Of a stretch of 44,639 bases of DNA, positions 29,062-42,623 are shown piece after piece. The notes beneath the pieces are model-generated. The model saw only the letters and a list, made by a program, of their open reading frames with translations. It was not told the origin of the DNA and did no database searches. Both the position numbers and the translations under genes were made by a program. This stretch comes from Methylococcaceae bacterium (lineage in GTDB: Bacteria; Pseudomonadota; Gammaproteobacteria; Methylococcales; Methylomonadaceae), in assembly GCA_900299045.1 (NCBI GenBank), contig OMIH01000100.1, positions 1 through 44,639 on the forward strand, written 5' to 3'. How positions within the stretch are numbered: position 1 is the first letter of the stretch; every line of letters begins with the position of its first letter.

Positions 29062-30204
29062 ATGGCAACTAAAGAAGATTTTTATAAATTACTAAACGTC
29101 GAGCGCAACTCAAGCGACGCTGAAATTAAAAAAAGTTATCGCAGTTTAGCGATGAAACACCACCCTGATCGTAACGTTGATAATCCAGAAGCCGCAGAAG
29201 AAAAGTTTAAACAAATCAAAGAGGCTTACGAAGTTTTATCTGACCCCAAAAAACGGGCGGCTTATGATCAATTTGGTCATGCTGGCGTTGATTCTTCAAT
29301 GGGCGGGCGTGGTGGTGCTGGCGCAGGTGATTTTAGTGATATTTTTGGTGATATTTTTGGTAACAATTTCGGCGATATGTTTGGTCGTCGTGGTGGCGGT
29401 AGTGCGCAAGGTGGGCAACGTGGGTCAGATTTGCGCTACAACCTCGAAATTACCTTAGAGGAAGCGTGCGCGGGAACGGAACAAAAAATTCGCATACCCG
29501 TTTACATCACTTGTGATGATTGCTCTGGTTCGGGTGCAAAAAAAGGCTCTTCTCCTGTTACTTGTACGATGTGCCATGGTCACGGTCAAGTCAGAATGCA
29601 GCAAGGATTTTTTACCGTTCAACAAACTTGTCCAACCTGTCGTGGAGCAGGTAAACAAATTAAAGATCCTTGCGGAAAATGCCATGGGCAAGGACGTGTT
29701 AGGGATGAGAAGACATTATCCGCCAAAATCCCTGCTGGTGTAGATACTGGCGATAGAATACGTCTATCAGGTGAAGGAGAAGCTGGGCAACTCGGTGCTC
29801 CATCTGGTGATTTATACATTGAAATTCATGTTAAAACACATTCAATCTTCAGTCGTGATGGTGCAAATTTATCTTGCGAAGTACCGATTAGTTTTGTAAC
29901 AGCGTGTCTTGGTGGCGAAATTGAAGTTCCCACACTTGATGGAAAAGTGTTATTAAAAATTCCCTCTGAAACACAAACAGGAAAATCATTTCGTTTGCGC
30001 GGCAAAGGCGTAAAACCAGTGCGAGGTGGCTCTGTTGGTGATTTAATTTGCAAAGTTCAAATTGAAACGCCTGTTAACTTAACCGCTGAACAAAAAACAT
30101 TAGTCGAAAGTTTAGGTGAATCACTCTCAAACAGTGGACATCATCACAGTCCACAAGAATCATCATGGCTTGATTCATTGAAACATTTTTTCACTAAAGG
30201 ATAA
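29062..30204 (+). CDS. dnaJ: Chaperone DnaJ
   Basis: J domain with HPD (MKHHPDRN), Gly/Phe region, four CxxCxGxG zinc repeats. Confidence 0.98.
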   Translation: MATKEDFYKLLNVERNSSDAEIKKSYRSLAMKHHPDRNVDNPEAAEEKFKQIKEAYEVLSDPKKRAAYDQFGHAGVDSSMGGRGGAGAGDFSDIFGDIFGNNFGDMFGRRGGGSAQGGQRGSDLRYNLEITLEEACAGTEQKIRIPVYITCDDCSGSGAKKGSSPVTCTMCHGHGQVRMQQGFFTVQQTCPTCRGAGKQIKDPCGKCHGQGRVRDEKTLSAKIPAGVDTGDRIRLSGEGEAGQLGAPSGDLYIEIHVKTHSIFSRDGANLSCEVPISFVTACLGGEIEVPTLDGKVLLKIPSETQTGKSFRLRGKGVKPVRGGSVGDLICKVQIETPVNLTAEQKTLVESLGESLSNSGHHHSPQESSWLDSLKHFFTKG

Positions 30205-31014
<810 letters not shown>

Positions 31015-31022
31015 AAAGACTA

Positions 31023-31050
31023 AAAAAACGCCTTTCGAAGGCGTTTTTTT
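31023..31050. terminator. Bidirectional Rho-independent terminator between dapB and rplQ
   Basis: aaaaaacgcctt-tcg-aaggcgtttttt, near-perfect palindrome with A-run and T-run on both sides, between convergent operons. Confidence 0.88.
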
Positions 31051-31080
31051 ATAATCAAACTTCGACCTTCAGCGAAAGTA

Positions 31081-31443
31081 CTACTCTGCTCTATCGACAA
31101 GCTCAACATAAGCCATGGGTGCATTATCACCGGCTCTAAATCCGCATTTCATAATACGTAAATAGCCGCCCGCTCTATTCTTATAACGCGGACCTAACTC
31201 GTTAAATAATTTAGTGACCATATCACGATCACGCAAACGAGCAAAAGCTAAACGTCTCTTAGCTACGCTATCTTCTTTAGAGAGTGTAATTAATGGCTCA
31301 GCATAACTTCTCAGCTCTTTTGCTTTGGGCAAAGTAGTTCTAATTAATTCATGTTTAAACAATGAATTTGCCATGTTGCTAAACAGTGCTTTACGGTGAC
31401 TGCCATTGATATTAAGTTGTCTACCGGATTTACGATGTCTCAT
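31081..31443 (-). CDS. rplQ: 50S ribosomal protein L17
   Basis: [28 protein letters not shown]. Confidence 0.98.
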   Translation of the reverse strand: MRHRKSGRQLNINGSHRKALFSNMANSLFKHELIRTTLPKAKELRSYAEPLITLSKEDSVAKRRLAFARLRDRDMVTKLFNELGPRYKNRAGGYLRIMKCGFRAGDNAPMAYVELVDRAE

Positions 31444-31463
31444 AATTAAGAATAACCTAAAAT

Positions 31464-32480
31464 TTAATGTGATATGGGCTGACTGTGTTCAGCTAACCCA
31501 TCGGGTGGCCAGCTATCAAGGCGCATTCCCAAAGACAACCCTTTCAACGCTAGAATATCTTTGATTTCTGTTAAAGATTTTCTACCAAGATTAGGTGTTT
31601 TTAATAATTCAACTTCTGTGCGTTGAATCAAATCGCCGATATAAAAAATATTCTCGGCTTTCAAGCAATTTGCTGAACGCACCGTTAATTCTAAGTCATC
31701 TACAGGGCGCAACAACACAGGATCAATCGTTTCATCTGGAGATGAATATTCCACCCTAGGTTGTTCACTTACTTTCTCAAAATCGACAAACACAGAAAGC
31801 TGATCATGAATAATAGTAGCAGCCAATTTAATCGTCTTTTCAGGGTCAACGGTGCCATTAGTCTCTAAATCGATAATCAATTTATCTAAATTTGTACGCT
31901 GTTCAACGCGAGTACTTTCAACTTGATAAGCAACACGTACAACGGGACTAAATGATGCGTCTAAATGCAACGTGCCTACAGGATAATTTACTTCTGAATG
32001 TAATTTTCTTAAGCTCGCGGGCTCATAGCCTCTACCACGGCTAACTTTGATTTTTACATTCAGCGCCCCTGTCTGCGTTAAATTCGCGATGACCAAATTA
32101 GTATTTAAAATTTGAACACCGGTGGGCGTTTTAATATCGGCTGCAGTAACAACACCAGCTCCACTTTTGTTAAGTGTTAACTCTGCTTCATCTTTATAAT
32201 CATCAATAACGATAGCAAGTTTCTTAAAATTCAACAAAATGTCTATAACGTCTTCGTGAACACCTTCGATAGCCGTATATTCATGCAACACGCCGTCGAT
32301 TTCAACAGAAGTAACAGCACAACCTGGAATTGTTGATAAGAGAACACGTCTTAACGCATTCCCCAAAGAATGTCCAAAACCACGCTCTAAGGGCTCTATA
32401 ACAATCCTTGAGTGATTTGGCGACTCACTTTCAACCTCAACTAACTTAGGTTTAAGTAAATTAGGGATAGAACTAAGCAT
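31464..32480 (-). CDS. rpoA: DNA-directed RNA polymerase subunit alpha
   Basis: [36 protein letters not shown]; alpha-[18 protein letters not shown]. Confidence 0.99.
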   Translation of the reverse strand: MLSSIPNLLKPKLVEVESESPNHSRIVIEPLERGFGHSLGNALRRVLLSTIPGCAVTSVEIDGVLHEYTAIEGVHEDVIDILLNFKKLAIVIDDYKDEAELTLNKSGAGVVTAADIKTPTGVQILNTNLVIANLTQTGALNVKIKVSRGRGYEPASLRKLHSEVNYPVGTLHLDASFSPVVRVAYQVESTRVEQRTNLDKLIIDLETNGTVDPEKTIKLAATIIHDQLSVFVDFEKVSEQPRVEYSSPDETIDPVLLRPVDDLELTVRSANCLKAENIFYIGDLIQRTEVELLKTPNLGRKSLTEIKDILALKGLSLGMRLDSWPPDGLAEHSQPISH

Positions 32481-32501
32481 TTGTATTCCTCGGAACCATC
32501 A

Positions 32502-33122
32502 TTATTTAGAGTAAAGTTCCACAACAAGTTGTTCGTTAATGTCAGTGCCTAAATCAACTCTATCAGGTAAGCTAACAAACGTCCCTATCATTTCTTTTGG
32601 ATTAACACTAACCCAAGCTGGGAAATTGTATTGCTCAGTCACAGCTAGCGCGTCAATAATACGTTGCTGTTTTTTCGCTTTTTCTCTTACAGATAACACA
32701 TCACCTGGTGAAACTTGGTAAGAAGGAACATTAATAAGCGATCCATTAACTTGAATAGATTTATGCGATACAAGTTGACGCGCTTCAGCACGCGTACTCG
32801 CAAATCCCATTCTATAAACAACATTGTCAAGTCTTGATTCAAGCAAATTTAACAAATTCTCACCAGTCGCTCCTTTTTTCATATCAGCTGACTTGTAATA
32901 ATTTCTAAATTGTTTTTCAAGTACACCATAAATACGACGCAAACGCTGTTTAGCACGCAACTGCGTAGCATAATCAGAATTTCTAGCACGCTTGGTGCCG
33001 TGTTGACCTGGTCTTTGATCTAACTTACATTTGTTTTCCAGAGATTTTCCTCTGCTTTTTAAAAATAAATCAGTTCCTTCTCTTCGACTCAACTTACAAG
33101 TAGGTCCTAGATATCTTGCCAT
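32502..33122 (-). CDS. rpsD: 30S ribosomal protein S4
   Basis: [24 protein letters not shown]4 RNA-binding domain. Confidence 0.98.
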   Translation of the reverse strand: MARYLGPTCKLSRREGTDLFLKSRGKSLENKCKLDQRPGQHGTKRARNSDYATQLRAKQRLRRIYGVLEKQFRNYYKSADMKKGATGENLLNLLESRLDNVVYRMGFASTRAEARQLVSHKSIQVNGSLINVPSYQVSPGDVLSVREKAKKQQRIIDALAVTEQYNFPAWVSVNPKEMIGTFVSLPDRVDLGTDINEQLVVELYSK

Positions 33123-33144
33123 GATTATTAGTACTCCAGTTCCG

Positions 33145-33531
33145 CTATACGCGGCGTTTTTTAGGTGGACGGCAACCGTTATGCGGAATTGGCGTCACAT
33201 CAATAATATTGTTAATTTTAAAGCCCAGATTATTCAATGAACGTACTGCAGATTCACGACCTGGACCAGGCCCCTTAATTAACACATCAAGATTTTTCAT
33301 ACCATACTCTTGTGCAACAGCGCCTGCTTTTTCAGCAGCAACCTGTGCAGCAAATGGTGTACTTTTTCGTGAACCACGAAACCCTGAGCCACCTGAAGTA
33401 GCCCAAGAAAGCGCATTACCTTTTCTGTCGGTAATAGTTATGATAGTGTTGTTAAATGAAGCATGGACGTGTGCGACACCATCTGCCACTTCTTTTTTTA
33501 TACGTTTTCTTGAACGATTTTGACTAGCCAT
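33145..33531 (-). CDS. rpsK: 30S ribosomal protein S11
   Basis: [49 protein letters not shown]. Confidence 0.98.
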   Translation of the reverse strand: MASQNRSRKRIKKEVADGVAHVHASFNNTIITITDRKGNALSWATSGGSGFRGSRKSTPFAAQVAAEKAGAVAQEYGMKNLDVLIKGPGPGRESAVRSLNNLGFKINNIIDVTPIPHNGCRPPKKRRV

Positions 33532-33555
33532 TAGTTCAGACTCTTAAAGTAGTGC

Positions 33556-33912
33556 TTATTTTTTAATTGGTTTGCGAGGACCTTTACGAGTACGCGCGTT
33601 CGTTCTTGTGCGCTGACCTCTCAAAGGTAACCCTCTACGATGTCTTATTCCACGGTAACAACCAAGATCCATTAAACGCTTGATATTCATAGAAACTTCT
33701 CGACGAAGATCACCTTCAACCGTCATTTTAGCAATAACGTTGCGAATAGCTTCTAATTTATCTTCAGCTAAATCTTTAATTTTTACCGAAGGCAACACAC
33801 CGACTTCGCTGCAAATATCACTTGCAGTCTTGCGACCTATACCGTAAATCGCAGTCAACGCGATAACAGCATGCTTGTGGTCTGGTACATTTATCCCAGC
33901 AATACGTGCCAT
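33556..33912 (-). CDS. rpsM: 30S ribosomal protein S13
   Basis: [26 protein letters not shown]...[22 protein letters not shown]. Confidence 0.98.
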   Translation of the reverse strand: MARIAGINVPDHKHAVIALTAIYGIGRKTASDICSEVGVLPSVKIKDLAEDKLEAIRNVIAKMTVEGDLRREVSMNIKRLMDLGCYRGIRHRRGLPLRGQRTRTNARTRKGPRKPIKK

Positions 33913-33990
33913 TTAGATACTCCCCTGAGTATGGCTTCTAAAGTTAAGTATATGATTATAACATATCACGATGATTGAGCAATTTTTAAA

Positions 33991-34104
33991 TTACCCTTGG
34001 CGTTGTTTGTGCCTTCCGTCTTCACAAATAACTCTCACAACACCATTTCTTTTTACAACTTTGCATTTTCTGCAAATTACTTTTACAGATGCGCGAACTT
34101 TCAT
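33991..34104 (-). CDS. rpmJ: 50S ribosomal protein L36 (not in the supplied ORF track)
   Basis: Translated by hand from the minus strand: [37 protein letters not shown]; between secY and rpsM as expected. Confidence 0.95.
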   Translation of the reverse strand: MKVRASVKVICRKCKVVKRNGVVRVICEDGRHKQRQG

Positions 34105-34158
34105 AGAATCTCCAAGACCCTTCAATAAATATTACGAAACCCAGCCTGGCATTTTGAT

Positions 34159-35481
34159 TTACTTTTTCAAATTAGCTTTTCTCATCAAACCTTCATACTG
34201 TTGAGACATAATATGCGTTTGCATCTGAGATATAAAATCCATGACAACGACAACAATAATCAGAAGTGACGTTCCACCAAAATAAAATGGAACATTCCAG
34301 TACACAATCAAAAACTCAGGCAGCAAACAGACTAGAGTGATGTAAAACGCACCAATCAATGTTAAACGCGTCATCACTTTATCTATATAAAGACTAGTTT
34401 GTATGCCAGGTCTAATACCTGGCAAAAAAGCTCCAGATTTTTTCAAATTTTCAGCTGTTTCTTTTGAATTAAATACCAAGGCGGTATAAAAAAAACAGAA
34501 GAAAACTATTGCTAAAGCATAAAATATTACATAAACCGGCTGACCTGGTGACAATAAGGTAGCGATATCCTGCAACCAACCAAACCCTTCGCTTTTACCA
34601 AACCATCCTGCAATAGTTGCGGGAAATAGAATGATACTTGAAGCAAAGATAGGTGGAATAACACCTGCCATATTCAATTTCAATGGCAAAAAACTGCTTT
34701 GACCACCATACAGTTTACGCCCTTGCTGACGCTTTGGATAGTTTATTAGAATTCGGCGTTGTCCTCTTTCAACAAACACCACTAACATGGTCACTGAAAT
34801 TGAAATTAAAAAAAGTAACACAATAAATGCACTACTCATCTCCCCAGTTCGAACAAGCTCAAACGTACTACCAATGGCTTTTGGTAGTCCAGAAACGATA
34901 CCGGCAAAGATAATCATAGAGATACCATTACCAATCCCACGCTCTGTCACTTGTTCACCTAACCACATCAAAAAAATTGTTCCGGTGACAAGTGTTACGG
35001 TTGTTATAGCAACAAAACTAAAACCAGGATTAAGAACAACAGACAATCCTCCTGCTGTTTGGTTCTGCAACGCCAAAGATATACCTATAGCCTGAAACGT
35101 TGCCAAAACAACGGTGCCATACCTGGTAAACTGAGAAATTTTGCGTCTCCCTAACTCGCCATCCTTTTTTAACTGCTCCATTGAAGGTATAACAACCGTC
35201 ATTAACTGCATGATAATCGACGCAGAAATATACGGCATAATGCCCAGCGCAAATAGGCTTAACCTCATCAAAGCGCCACCCGAAAACATATTGAACATAT
35301 CTAAAATAGAACCGCTCTGCTGCTCAAACATTGCAGCTAGCGCTTTAGGATCAATACCTGGAACTGGAATATGCGCTCCAATGCGATAAACAACAAACGC
35401 TCCTAAAACAAAAAGCAACCTTGCTTTTAACTCAGAGAAGTCGCTTGTTCTATTTGCCATTTGTGCTCTTGATACGCTCAC
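34159..35481 (-). CDS. secY: Protein translocase subunit SecY
   Basis: [46 protein letters not shown] second possible start is Met at 35460 (MANRTSDF). Confidence 0.98.
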   Translation of the reverse strand: MSVSRAQMANRTSDFSELKARLLFVLGAFVVYRIGAHIPVPGIDPKALAAMFEQQSGSILDMFNMFSGGALMRLSLFALGIMPYISASIIMQLMTVVIPSMEQLKKDGELGRRKISQFTRYGTVVLATFQAIGISLALQNQTAGGLSVVLNPGFSFVAITTVTLVTGTIFLMWLGEQVTERGIGNGISMIIFAGIVSGLPKAIGSTFELVRTGEMSSAFIVLLFLISISVTMLVVFVERGQRRILINYPKRQQGRKLYGGQSSFLPLKLNMAGVIPPIFASSIILFPATIAGWFGKSEGFGWLQDIATLLSPGQPVYVIFYALAIVFFCFFYTALVFNSKETAENLKKSGAFLPGIRPGIQTSLYIDKVMTRLTLIGAFYITLVCLLPEFLIVYWNVPFYFGGTSLLIIVVVVMDFISQMQTHIMSQQYEGLMRKANLKK

Positions 35482-35916
35482 TTATACCTCGACTTTGCCG
35501 CCAGCAGCTTCAATAGATTCTTTTGCACCTACCGTTACTTTTACACCCTTTACAGTCACAGCTCTCGTTAATTCGCCAGACTTAATTATTCGTGCAGTTT
35601 TAGTAAATACAGGAACGATATTAGCGTCAACCAAAACCTTTAGATCAATAACGTCAAAAGGTAAATTATTTAATTCATTCAAACGAACTTCAGAAGAAAA
35701 TTTAGCTTTATGAGAAGTAAAACCTATTTTAGGTAATCTACGTTGCAAAGGCATCTGACCGCCTTCAAAACCTACTTTATGAAAACCACCGCTACGTGCT
35801 TTTTGCCCTTTGTGACCACGACCGCAGGTTTTACCCATTGTACAGCCTATACCTCGACCTACACGTCTACCTTTTTTACGCGCACCATCAGCTGCTTTAA
35901 TCGTATTTAAAAACAT
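35482..35916 (-). CDS. rplO: 50S ribosomal protein L15
   Basis: [28 protein letters not shown]. Confidence 0.97.
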   Translation of the reverse strand: MFLNTIKAADGARKKGRRVGRGIGCTMGKTCGRGHKGQKARSGGFHKVGFEGGQMPLQRRLPKIGFTSHKAKFSSEVRLNELNNLPFDVIDLKVLVDANIVPVFTKTARIIKSGELTRAVTVKGVKVTVGAKESIEAAGGKVEV

Positions 35917-36098
35917 TAAACCTCCTCAACTTTGAGCATATAAGCTACTTTGTTGATCATTCCTCTATTTTCAGGCGTATTCAACACACTAACAGTTTGA
36001 TTGATTTTACGCAAACCTAAACCTTTTAAGCAAGCGCGATGATTAGGCAAACGACCAAAACGACTCTTTGTCATAGTCACATTTAACATATTACTCAT
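35916..36098 (-). CDS. rpmD: 50S ribosomal protein L30
   Basis: [29 protein letters not shown]. Confidence 0.96.
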   Translation of the reverse strand: MSNMLNVTMTKSRFGRLPNHRACLKGLGLRKINQTVSVLNTPENRGMINKVAYMLKVEEV

Positions 36099-36102
36099 CT
36101 AA

Positions 36103-36609
36103 TTACCTACTGATTTGTTCAACAGATAAACCACGTTTCGCGGCAATTTGGTGAGCATTATGCATACTCGTTAGACCGTTAATCGTAGCGCGAACAACAT
36201 TGATCGGATTATTTGTTCCGATACACTTCGCTAAAACATTATGCACACCATCCAGTTCAAAAACAGCACGCATAGCGCCACCAGCAATAATGCCAGTACC
36301 TTCTGAAGCCGGTTGCATATAAATCTTCGCTGCACCAGTTGTGTTTGTAACAGCGTATTGTAATGTATCGCCTTTCAATTCAACTTTACGCATATTTTTG
36401 CGTGCCTGTTCTAATGACTTTTGAATTGCAATCGGAACCTCGCGCGCTTTACTCACACCATAACCAACGCGACCTTCACCATCACCAACAACAGTCAAAG
36501 CAGTAAAACCAAATACGCGACCACCTTTAACAACTTTAGCAACTCGTCTAACGTTAACTAATTTTTCTTGTAAGCCGTCAGTTGAACCTTGAGCAGGTGC
36601 TGTAGCCAT
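36103..36609 (-). CDS. rpsE: 30S ribosomal protein S5
   Basis: [34 protein letters not shown]. Confidence 0.98.
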   Translation of the reverse strand: MATAPAQGSTDGLQEKLVNVRRVAKVVKGGRVFGFTALTVVGDGEGRVGYGVSKAREVPIAIQKSLEQARKNMRKVELKGDTLQYAVTNTTGAAKIYMQPASEGTGIIAGGAMRAVFELDGVHNVLAKCIGTNNPINVVRATINGLTSMHNAHQIAAKRGLSVEQISR

Positions 36610-36618
36610 TGTATTCTC

Positions 36619-36972
36619 CTAAAATTTCAAGCCAGCTTCACGAGCGGCATCGGCTAACGCTTTAACGCAACCGTGGTATTTAAATCCAGAACGGTCAAAA
36701 GCAACCTCTGTCACCCCAACAGCAATCGCTTTCTCCGCAATCACTCTGCCAACAACAGTTGCAGCAGCAATATTATTCTTTCCATTAACAACCGATCTCA
36801 AATCCACTTGATTAGTCGACGCACTTGCTAATGTCACAGTACCATCACCGCTAATAATCTGCGCGTAAATGTGCTGGGATGTCTTGTGAATTGACAATCG
36901 AGTCGCACCTAATTTTTTAATTTGACTACGCAATTTTAACGCACGTTTCATACGAGCTTTTTTCTTATCCAT
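36619..36972 (-). CDS. rplR: 50S ribosomal protein L18
   Basis: [16 protein letters not shown]...[26 protein letters not shown]. Confidence 0.97.
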   Translation of the reverse strand: MDKKKARMKRALKLRSQIKKLGATRLSIHKTSQHIYAQIISGDGTVTLASASTNQVDLRSVVNGKNNIAAATVVGRVIAEKAIAVGVTEVAFDRSGFKYHGCVKALADAAREAGLKF

Positions 36973-36982
36973 TCACGTCACC

Positions 36983-37516
36983 CTATTTTTTCTTAGCTTC
37001 TTTTCTAGCAACATGCTCGTCAGCGTAACGTACGCCTTTACCTTTATATGGCTCAGGTGGACGATAAGCGCGAATCTTAGCAGCAATTTCACCAATTAAC
37101 TGCTTATCACTACCTCTAAGAATAATTTCAGTTTGACTTGGAGTCTCAACAGAAACACTCGAAGGAATTTGGAAGTCAATAGGATGAGAAAAACCAAGCG
37201 CTAAATTTAAAATATTATCTTTTGCTTGCGCTCTATAACCAACGCCCACGAGCGTCAATTTTTTTTCAAAACCAGCAGATACGCCAGTTATCATGTTATT
37301 AACAATAGCTCTTGCTGTACCAGCTTGAGCTGTTGCATTTTTATCATCACTATCCCATTTTACAGAAATAATATTTTCTGCAATATCTAGGCTGATTAAA
37401 GAATTAAGATTGAAAGATAACTGACCTTTGGCACCTTTTACAGTAAGATTATTTCCATCAATTTTAATATCTACGCCACTTGGAATAGTAACAGGGGCTT
37501 TAGCAATTCTTGACAT
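36983..37516 (-). CDS. rplF: 50S ribosomal protein L6
   Basis: MSRIAKAPVTIPSGVDIKIDGN...GKGVRYADEHVARKEAKKK. Start trimmed from track (37567) to MSRIAKAP. Confidence 0.97.
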   Translation of the reverse strand: MSRIAKAPVTIPSGVDIKIDGNNLTVKGAKGQLSFNLNSLISLDIAENIISVKWDSDDKNATAQAGTARAIVNNMITGVSAGFEKKLTLVGVGYRAQAKDNILNLALGFSHPIDFQIPSSVSVETPSQTEIILRGSDKQLIGEIAAKIRAYRPPEPYKGKGVRYADEHVARKEAKKK

Positions 37517-37529
37517 AACTACGCCTATG

Positions 37530-37925
37530 TTAACAAACAGTGCAAATGATTTCACCACCATGTCCAATAGCGCGAGCAGCTCTATCAGTCATAACCCCAT
37601 TTGAGGTCGATACGATAGCTATGCCCAGTCCACCAAGAACTTTAGGTAATTCATCTTTCGATTTATAAATCCGCAAACCCGGTCTGCTGATTCGCTTAAT
37701 ATTTTCAATAACAGGCGCACCTTTGTAATATTTCAAATCAACAGTCATTTCTGTGTGACTTCCATTAGTTTCGGTGCTAAAGTCTGTAATGTAACCTTCT
37801 TCTTTAAGCACTTTTGCAATAGATACTTTAAGTTTAGATGAAGGTTGTTTTATAAATTTTTTACCAGCAGACTGGCCATTTCTAATGCGTGTCAGCATAT
37901 CCGCTACTGGATCTGTCATACTCAT
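37530..37925 (-). CDS. rpsH: 30S ribosomal protein S8
   Basis: [18 protein letters not shown]...GGEIICTVC. Confidence 0.98.
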   Translation of the reverse strand: MSMTDPVADMLTRIRNGQSAGKKFIKQPSSKLKVSIAKVLKEEGYITDFSTETNGSHTEMTVDLKYYKGAPVIENIKRISRPGLRIYKSKDELPKVLGGLGIAIVSTSNGVMTDRAARAIGHGGEIICTVC

Positions 37926-37957
37926 TGTTTAATTCTCCAAAATTGATCCAACAGAAA

Positions 37958-38263
37958 TTACCAACTCGCCTTAACAACGCCAGGCACATCACCACGCATT
38001 GTTGCTTCGCGCAGTTTATTGCGACTCAAGCCAAATTTGCGATAATAACCATGCGGACGACCGGTTAAATTACAACGATTACGCACCCTCGATGCACTGG
38101 AATCTCTAGGTAATTTTTGAAGTTGCAACTGAGCAGACTCTTTATCTTCAAAGGAAGCGTTTGGATCCCTAATAATTTCTTTCAAAGATTTACGCTTAAC
38201 GTCGTATTTTTTAACTAATTGTTTACGCTTTTCTTCACGCGCAATCATCGATTTTTTTGCCAT
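37958..38263 (-). CDS. rpsN: 30S ribosomal protein S14 (non-zinc C- type)
   Basis: [13 protein letters not shown]...[26 protein letters not shown]. Start trimmed to MAKKS. Confidence 0.97.
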   Translation of the reverse strand: MAKKSMIAREEKRKQLVKKYDVKRKSLKEIIRDPNASFEDKESAQLQLQKLPRDSSASRVRNRCNLTGRPHGYYRKFGLSRNKLREATMRGDVPGVVKASW

Positions 38264-38275
38264 GATCAATCACCT

Positions 38276-38815
38276 TTAGTGCTTAAATGGGAAATTAAAC
38301 AACTTCAACAGCGCTAATCCCTCTTCATTGGTTTGAGCTGTAGTCGTAATGGTGATATCCATGCCGCGTAACATATCAATTTTATCGTAATCAATTTCTG
38401 GAAAGATAATTTGCTCTTTTACGCCCATTGAATAATTGCCACGTCCATCAAAACTCTTAGGATTCAATCCTCTAAAATCTCGGATTCGTGGAATTGAAAT
38501 GCTAATTAATCGATCCAAAAACTCGTACATCTTATCACTTCGCAATGTAACCTTACAACCAATTGGCATATCATCACGAATCTTGAATCCAGCAATAGAT
38601 TTCCGTGCTAATGTAATAACGGGTTTTTGACCAGCAATTTTCTCCATGTCGCCAACCGCAAACTGTAATACTTTTTTATCAGCAACAGCACCGCTTACGC
38701 CCATATTTAGGGTAATTTTAGTGATACGTGGCGCTTGCATAACAGATTTATAGCCAAACTGTTCAATTAACGCTGGGCGAATTTTTTCTTTGTATACCGC
38801 TTCTAATCTAGCCAT
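38276..38815 (-). CDS. rplE: 50S ribosomal protein L5
   Basis: [19 protein letters not shown]...[34 protein letters not shown]. Confidence 0.98.
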   Translation of the reverse strand: MARLEAVYKEKIRPALIEQFGYKSVMQAPRITKITLNMGVSGAVADKKVLQFAVGDMEKIAGQKPVITLARKSIAGFKIRDDMPIGCKVTLRSDKMYEFLDRLISISIPRIRDFRGLNPKSFDGRGNYSMGVKEQIIFPEIDYDKIDMLRGMDITITTTAQTNEEGLALLKLFNFPFKH

Positions 38816-38823
38816 GATTCACC

Positions 38824-39141
38824 TTACGCATCGACAATTTCGTTAGTTGATTTGAAGTATCTAACTTTTTTTCCATCTTCAAGAAATTTAAAGCCAACAC
38901 GATCGGCTTTCTTCGTCACAGGATTATATAAACCTACATTTGAAACTTCAATTGGCATATCTTTAGTCACAAAACCACCCTGTGTTCCATCATTTGGATT
39001 CGGTTTTTGACTCTTTTTTACTTGGTTGATACCTTCAACAAGAATTTTGTTATTTTTTAAAACTTGTGTCACTCGACCGCTTTTGCCTTTATCCTTGCCG
39101 ACGCGAACGATCACTTCATCGCCTGTTTTTATTTTTTGCAT
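38824..39141 (-). CDS. rplX: 50S ribosomal protein L24
   Basis: [28 protein letters not shown] motif. Confidence 0.97.
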   Translation of the reverse strand: MQKIKTGDEVIVRVGKDKGKSGRVTQVLKNNKILVEGINQVKKSQKPNPNDGTQGGFVTKDMPIEVSNVGLYNPVTKKADRVGFKFLEDGKKVRYFKSTNEIVDA

Positions 39142-39158
39142 AATTTTTAGTCCTACCG

Positions 39159-39527
39159 TTATAACACTTCAGGTGCTAATGAAATAATTTTCATAAATTT
39201 TTCACCCCTTAGTTCACGGGTTACAGGTCCAAAAATACGCGTCCCCAAAGGTTGCAGATTGTTATTCAAAATAACAGCAGCATTACCATCAAAACGAATA
39301 ACAGAACCATCAGCGCGACGTACACCCTTACTAGTACGCACAACTAAAGCGTTATACACTTCACCTTTCTTTACCCTTCCACGTGGTATCGCGTCTTTAA
39401 CACTGACTTTAATAATATCGCCAATGCCAGCATAACGCCTGTGCGAACCACCAAGTACTTTGATACACATGACCTTTTTTGCACCGCTATTATCGGCGAC
39501 CTCAAGGTTAGTTTGCATCTGAATCAT
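39159..39527 (-). CDS. rplN: 50S ribosomal protein L14
   Basis: [33 protein letters not shown]. Confidence 0.98.
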   Translation of the reverse strand: MIQMQTNLEVADNSGAKKVMCIKVLGGSHRRYAGIGDIIKVSVKDAIPRGRVKKGEVYNALVVRTSKGVRRADGSVIRFDGNAAVILNNNLQPLGTRIFGPVTRELRGEKFMKIISLAPEVL

Positions 39528-39565
39528 GATTTATTCCTAAAATTTAAATTTAAGCGTTTAAATGG

Positions 39566-39829
39566 TTATTTATTAGTACGCTCTAAAATTTGTACTAATT
39601 TAAACGTTTTATTTTTAGACATGGGGCGACACGAAGTGATACTTACCACATCACCTTCTTGACAAGTATTTTGCTCATCATATGCCATCATTTTTGTTGA
39701 ACGTTTGATATATTTACCATAAACAGGATGTTTTACAACACGCTCAACCAAAACAGTAATTGTTTTGTCCATTTTATCACTAACAACACGACCTGTAATA
39801 GTCCGTAATTTAGTTGTATCTTCGCTCAT
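39566..39829 (-). CDS. rpsQ: 30S ribosomal protein S17
   Basis: [36 protein letters not shown]. Confidence 0.97.
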   Translation of the reverse strand: MSEDTTKLRTITGRVVSDKMDKTITVLVERVVKHPVYGKYIKRSTKMMAYDEQNTCQEGDVVSITSCRPMSKNKTFKLVQILERTNK

Positions 39830-39830
39830 A

Positions 39831-40028
39831 CTACGCTCTCGCCATCTCGTTTAACACAGTTTGAACGCGAGCAACGTCACGTCGTACTTTTTTCACTTGT
39901 GCCGTTTTTGAAAGTTGTCCAGTACCCTTTTGCATTTGCAGGGTAAAACGCTCACGAGACAAATCAATCAACAAAGCTGACAACTCATCGCGAGACTTTT
40001 GACGTAATTCACTTGCTTTCAATTTCAT
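39831..40028 (-). CDS. rpmC: 50S ribosomal protein L29
   Basis: [39 protein letters not shown]. Start trimmed from track (40166) to MKLKASEL. Confidence 0.96.
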   Translation of the reverse strand: MKLKASELRQKSRDELSALLIDLSRERFTLQMQKGTGQLSKTAQVKKVRRDVARVQTVLNEMARA

Positions 40029-40441
40029 TACATTATTGTCCGTACAGTAAATAGTGTTTTCAAAGGCAACTTCGCTGATGCCAGTGTAAAAGCTTCGCGA
40101 GCTAATTCTTCGGAAACACCTTGAATTTCGTATAACATGGTACCAGGGCGAACTTGAGCAACCCAATATTCTACACTACCTTTACCTTTACCCATACGCA
40201 CAGCTAAAGGTTTTTCTGTAATCGGCTTATCTGGGAAAACACGAATCCAAATCTTACCACCACGTTTAACGTGACGAGAGATTGTTCTACGTGCCGCTTC
40301 TATTTGACGTGCTGTTAATCTGCCACGAGTAACCGCTTTAAGGCCAAATTCACCAAAACTAACAGATGAGCCGCGAACAGCTATACCGTTATTCTTGCCT
40401 TTATGTTGCTTACGAAATTTTGTTCTTTTAGGTTGAAGCAT
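40028..40441 (-). CDS. rplP: 50S ribosomal protein L16
   Basis: [36 protein letters not shown]. Confidence 0.98.
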   Translation of the reverse strand: MLQPKRTKFRKQHKGKNNGIAVRGSSVSFGEFGLKAVTRGRLTARQIEAARRTISRHVKRGGKIWIRVFPDKPITEKPLAVRMGKGKGSVEYWVAQVRPGTMLYEIQGVSEELAREAFTLASAKLPLKTLFTVRTIM

Positions 40442-40457
40442 TTTTTTCTTCCTTCAA

Positions 40458-41129
40458 CTATTTTTTAGATTCAGAGTTAATAGATGCTTTATGCGCATCA
40501 ATGTCAAACACCTCACCTTTGAATATCCACACCTTAATGCCGATAATTCCATAGGTTGTGTGCGCTTCTGCTGTTGCATAATCGATATCAGCACGCAGTG
40601 TATGCAAGGGGACTCGCCCTTCTCTATACCACTCGCTTCGAGCAATTTCAGCACCGTTTAAACGACCACCAACATTAATTTTAATGCCTTCAGCACCTAA
40701 ACGCATAGTGTTCGTTACAGCACGTTTCATCGCGCGGCGGTACATGATACGCTTTTCGAGCTGTTGTGCAACCCCTTCAGCAACCAGATACGCATCTAAT
40801 TCAGGTTTTCTGATTTCTTCCACGTTTAACTGAACAGGAACGCCAATCATTTTTGCAATATCTTGCTTTAAAACTTCGATATCTTCGCCTTTTTTGCCAA
40901 TGACAATACCAGGACGTGCAGTAAAAATAGTAATCTGCGCATTGTTTGCTGGACGATTAATCTGAATGCGACTTACCGAAGCATGCGCTAATTTCTTTCT
41001 TAAAAATTCTCTGACTTTTAAATCTTGGTGTAAAAAATTCGCATAATCCTTGCTGTTTGCATACCAGCGAGAATTCCAATCTTTAACAATACCAAGTCTT
41101 ATGCCAGTTGGATGTACTTTTTGACCCAT
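40458..41129 (-). CDS. rpsC: 30S ribosomal protein S3
   Basis: [35 protein letters not shown] domain. Confidence 0.98.
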   Translation of the reverse strand: MGQKVHPTGIRLGIVKDWNSRWYANSKDYANFLHQDLKVREFLRKKLAHASVSRIQINRPANNAQITIFTARPGIVIGKKGEDIEVLKQDIAKMIGVPVQLNVEEIRKPELDAYLVAEGVAQQLEKRIMYRRAMKRAVTNTMRLGAEGIKINVGGRLNGAEIARSEWYREGRVPLHTLRADIDYATAEAHTTYGIIGIKVWIFKGEVFDIDAHKASINSESKK

Positions 41130-41137
41130 GTTATCCC

Positions 41138-41473
41138 CTACTCGCTTTCTGCAACTTTAATAGTGATATGGCAGGTTCTTTTAAGGATATGGTTCGCACG
41201 ACCTTTAGCTCTTGCCTTAAATCTTTTTAGTGTTGCTGCTTCATTTACAAAAACAGTAGACACTCTCAACTCATCAATATCAGCACTTTCATTGTGCTCT
41301 GCATTAGCGATTGCTGATTCTAAAACTTTTTTTACAATAAACGCAGCTTTTTTTGGACTGAACTTCAGAACATTCAATGCTTTTTCGACAGGAAGACCGC
41401 GAATTTGATCGCAAACCAATCTTGCCTTTTGAGCAGACAAAGGTGCATTACTTAATTTTGCTGAAATTTCCAT
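41138..41473 (-). CDS. rplV: 50S ribosomal protein L22
   Basis: [35 protein letters not shown]. Confidence 0.97.
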   Translation of the reverse strand: MEISAKLSNAPLSAQKARLVCDQIRGLPVEKALNVLKFSPKKAAFIVKKVLESAIANAEHNESADIDELRVSTVFVNEAATLKRFKARAKGRANHILKRTCHITIKVAESE

Positions 41474-41481
41474 CGTTCATC

Positions 41482-41754
41482 CTACTTAGATTTCTTGTCA
41501 GCCACATGACCTTTATAGGTACGAGTGGGCGCAAACTCGCCTAATTTATGACCCACCATATTCTCTGTAACAAGAACGGGGATGTGTAACTTTCCATTAT
41601 GTACAGCAATGGTCAAGCCCAACATATCAGGAATAATCATTGATCGTCTAGACCATGTTTTAATCGGTTTCCTACTATTGCTTTTTACAGCATCCTCAAC
41701 TTTTTTAAAGAGATGATGATCAATAAAAGGACCTTTTTTAATTGAACGCGGCAC
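41482..41754 (-). CDS. rpsS: 30S ribosomal protein S19
   Basis: [20 protein letters not shown]...[16 protein letters not shown]. Confidence 0.98.
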   Translation of the reverse strand: MPRSIKKGPFIDHHLFKKVEDAVKSNSRKPIKTWSRRSMIIPDMLGLTIAVHNGKLHIPVLVTENMVGHKLGEFAPTRTYKGHVADKKSK

Positions 41755-41772
41755 GCTAATTCCTCTCTATTT

Positions 41773-42594
41773 TCACTTACGACGTCTAATAATCATATTA
41801 TCAGTCCGTTTATTCTTTCTTGTTTTGTAGCCTTTCGTAGGCATACCCCAAGGTGATACAGGATGTCTACCACCAGATGTTCTACCCTCACCACCACCGT
41901 GTGGATGATCAACTGGATTCATAACAACGCCTCGAACAGTCGGTCGAATTCCACGCCATCTAGATGCACCTGCCTTACCTAATGAAGCTAAACTATGTTC
42001 AGAATTAGATACTTCACCAATTACCGCATGGCAATCCGCTAACACTTTACGCATCTCGCCAGAACGTAATCTAATGGTTGCATGCACGCCATCACGCGCT
42101 ACCAACTGAACAGAAGTTCCTGCACTTCGAGCAATTTGTGCACCTTTACCTGCTTTCAATTCCACACAATGCACCGTTGTACCAACAGGAATATTACGCA
42201 AAGGCATGCAGTTACCGACTTTAACGGGCACAACTTCAGAAGAAATAATCTCTTGACCTATTTCAAGACCTTTAGGAGCAATAATGTATCGACGCTCACC
42301 ATCTTTATATAGCACCAATGCAATATTTGCAGTCCTATTTGGGTCATACTCTAACCTTTCAACAACGGCAGGAATGTCCAACTTATTTCGCTTAAAATCA
42401 ATTAAGCGATAATGTTGCTTATGACCACCACCAACGTGTCTTGTGGTGATACGTCCGTTATTATTGCGACCACCTGATTTACTCTTTTTTTCTAGCAGAG
42501 CAGCAAAAGGTTTACCTTTATGCAAGGTATCATTTTTTACTCGAACAACAAACCGTGATCCAGGTGAGGTCGGTTTTGACTTTATAATCGCCAT
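41773..42594 (-). CDS. rplB: 50S ribosomal protein L2
   Basis: [31 protein letters not shown]...[25 protein letters not shown]. Confidence 0.99.
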   Translation of the reverse strand: MAIIKSKPTSPGSRFVVRVKNDTLHKGKPFAALLEKKSKSGGRNNNGRITTRHVGGGHKQHYRLIDFKRNKLDIPAVVERLEYDPNRTANIALVLYKDGERRYIIAPKGLEIGQEIISSEVVPVKVGNCMPLRNIPVGTTVHCVELKAGKGAQIARSAGTSVQLVARDGVHATIRLRSGEMRKVLADCHAVIGEVSNSEHSLASLGKAGASRWRGIRPTVRGVVMNPVDHPHGGGEGRTSGGRHPVSPWGMPTKGYKTRKNKRTDNMIIRRRK

Positions 42595-42623
42595 GTGTTT
42601 TACCGTTTCCTTTTATCTATCAA

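Noticed and set aside
29320-29400. Short tandem-like repeat (gatatttttggt)
   Set aside because: It is the Gly/Phe-rich linker of DnaJ ([16 protein letters not shown]), expected for the family.
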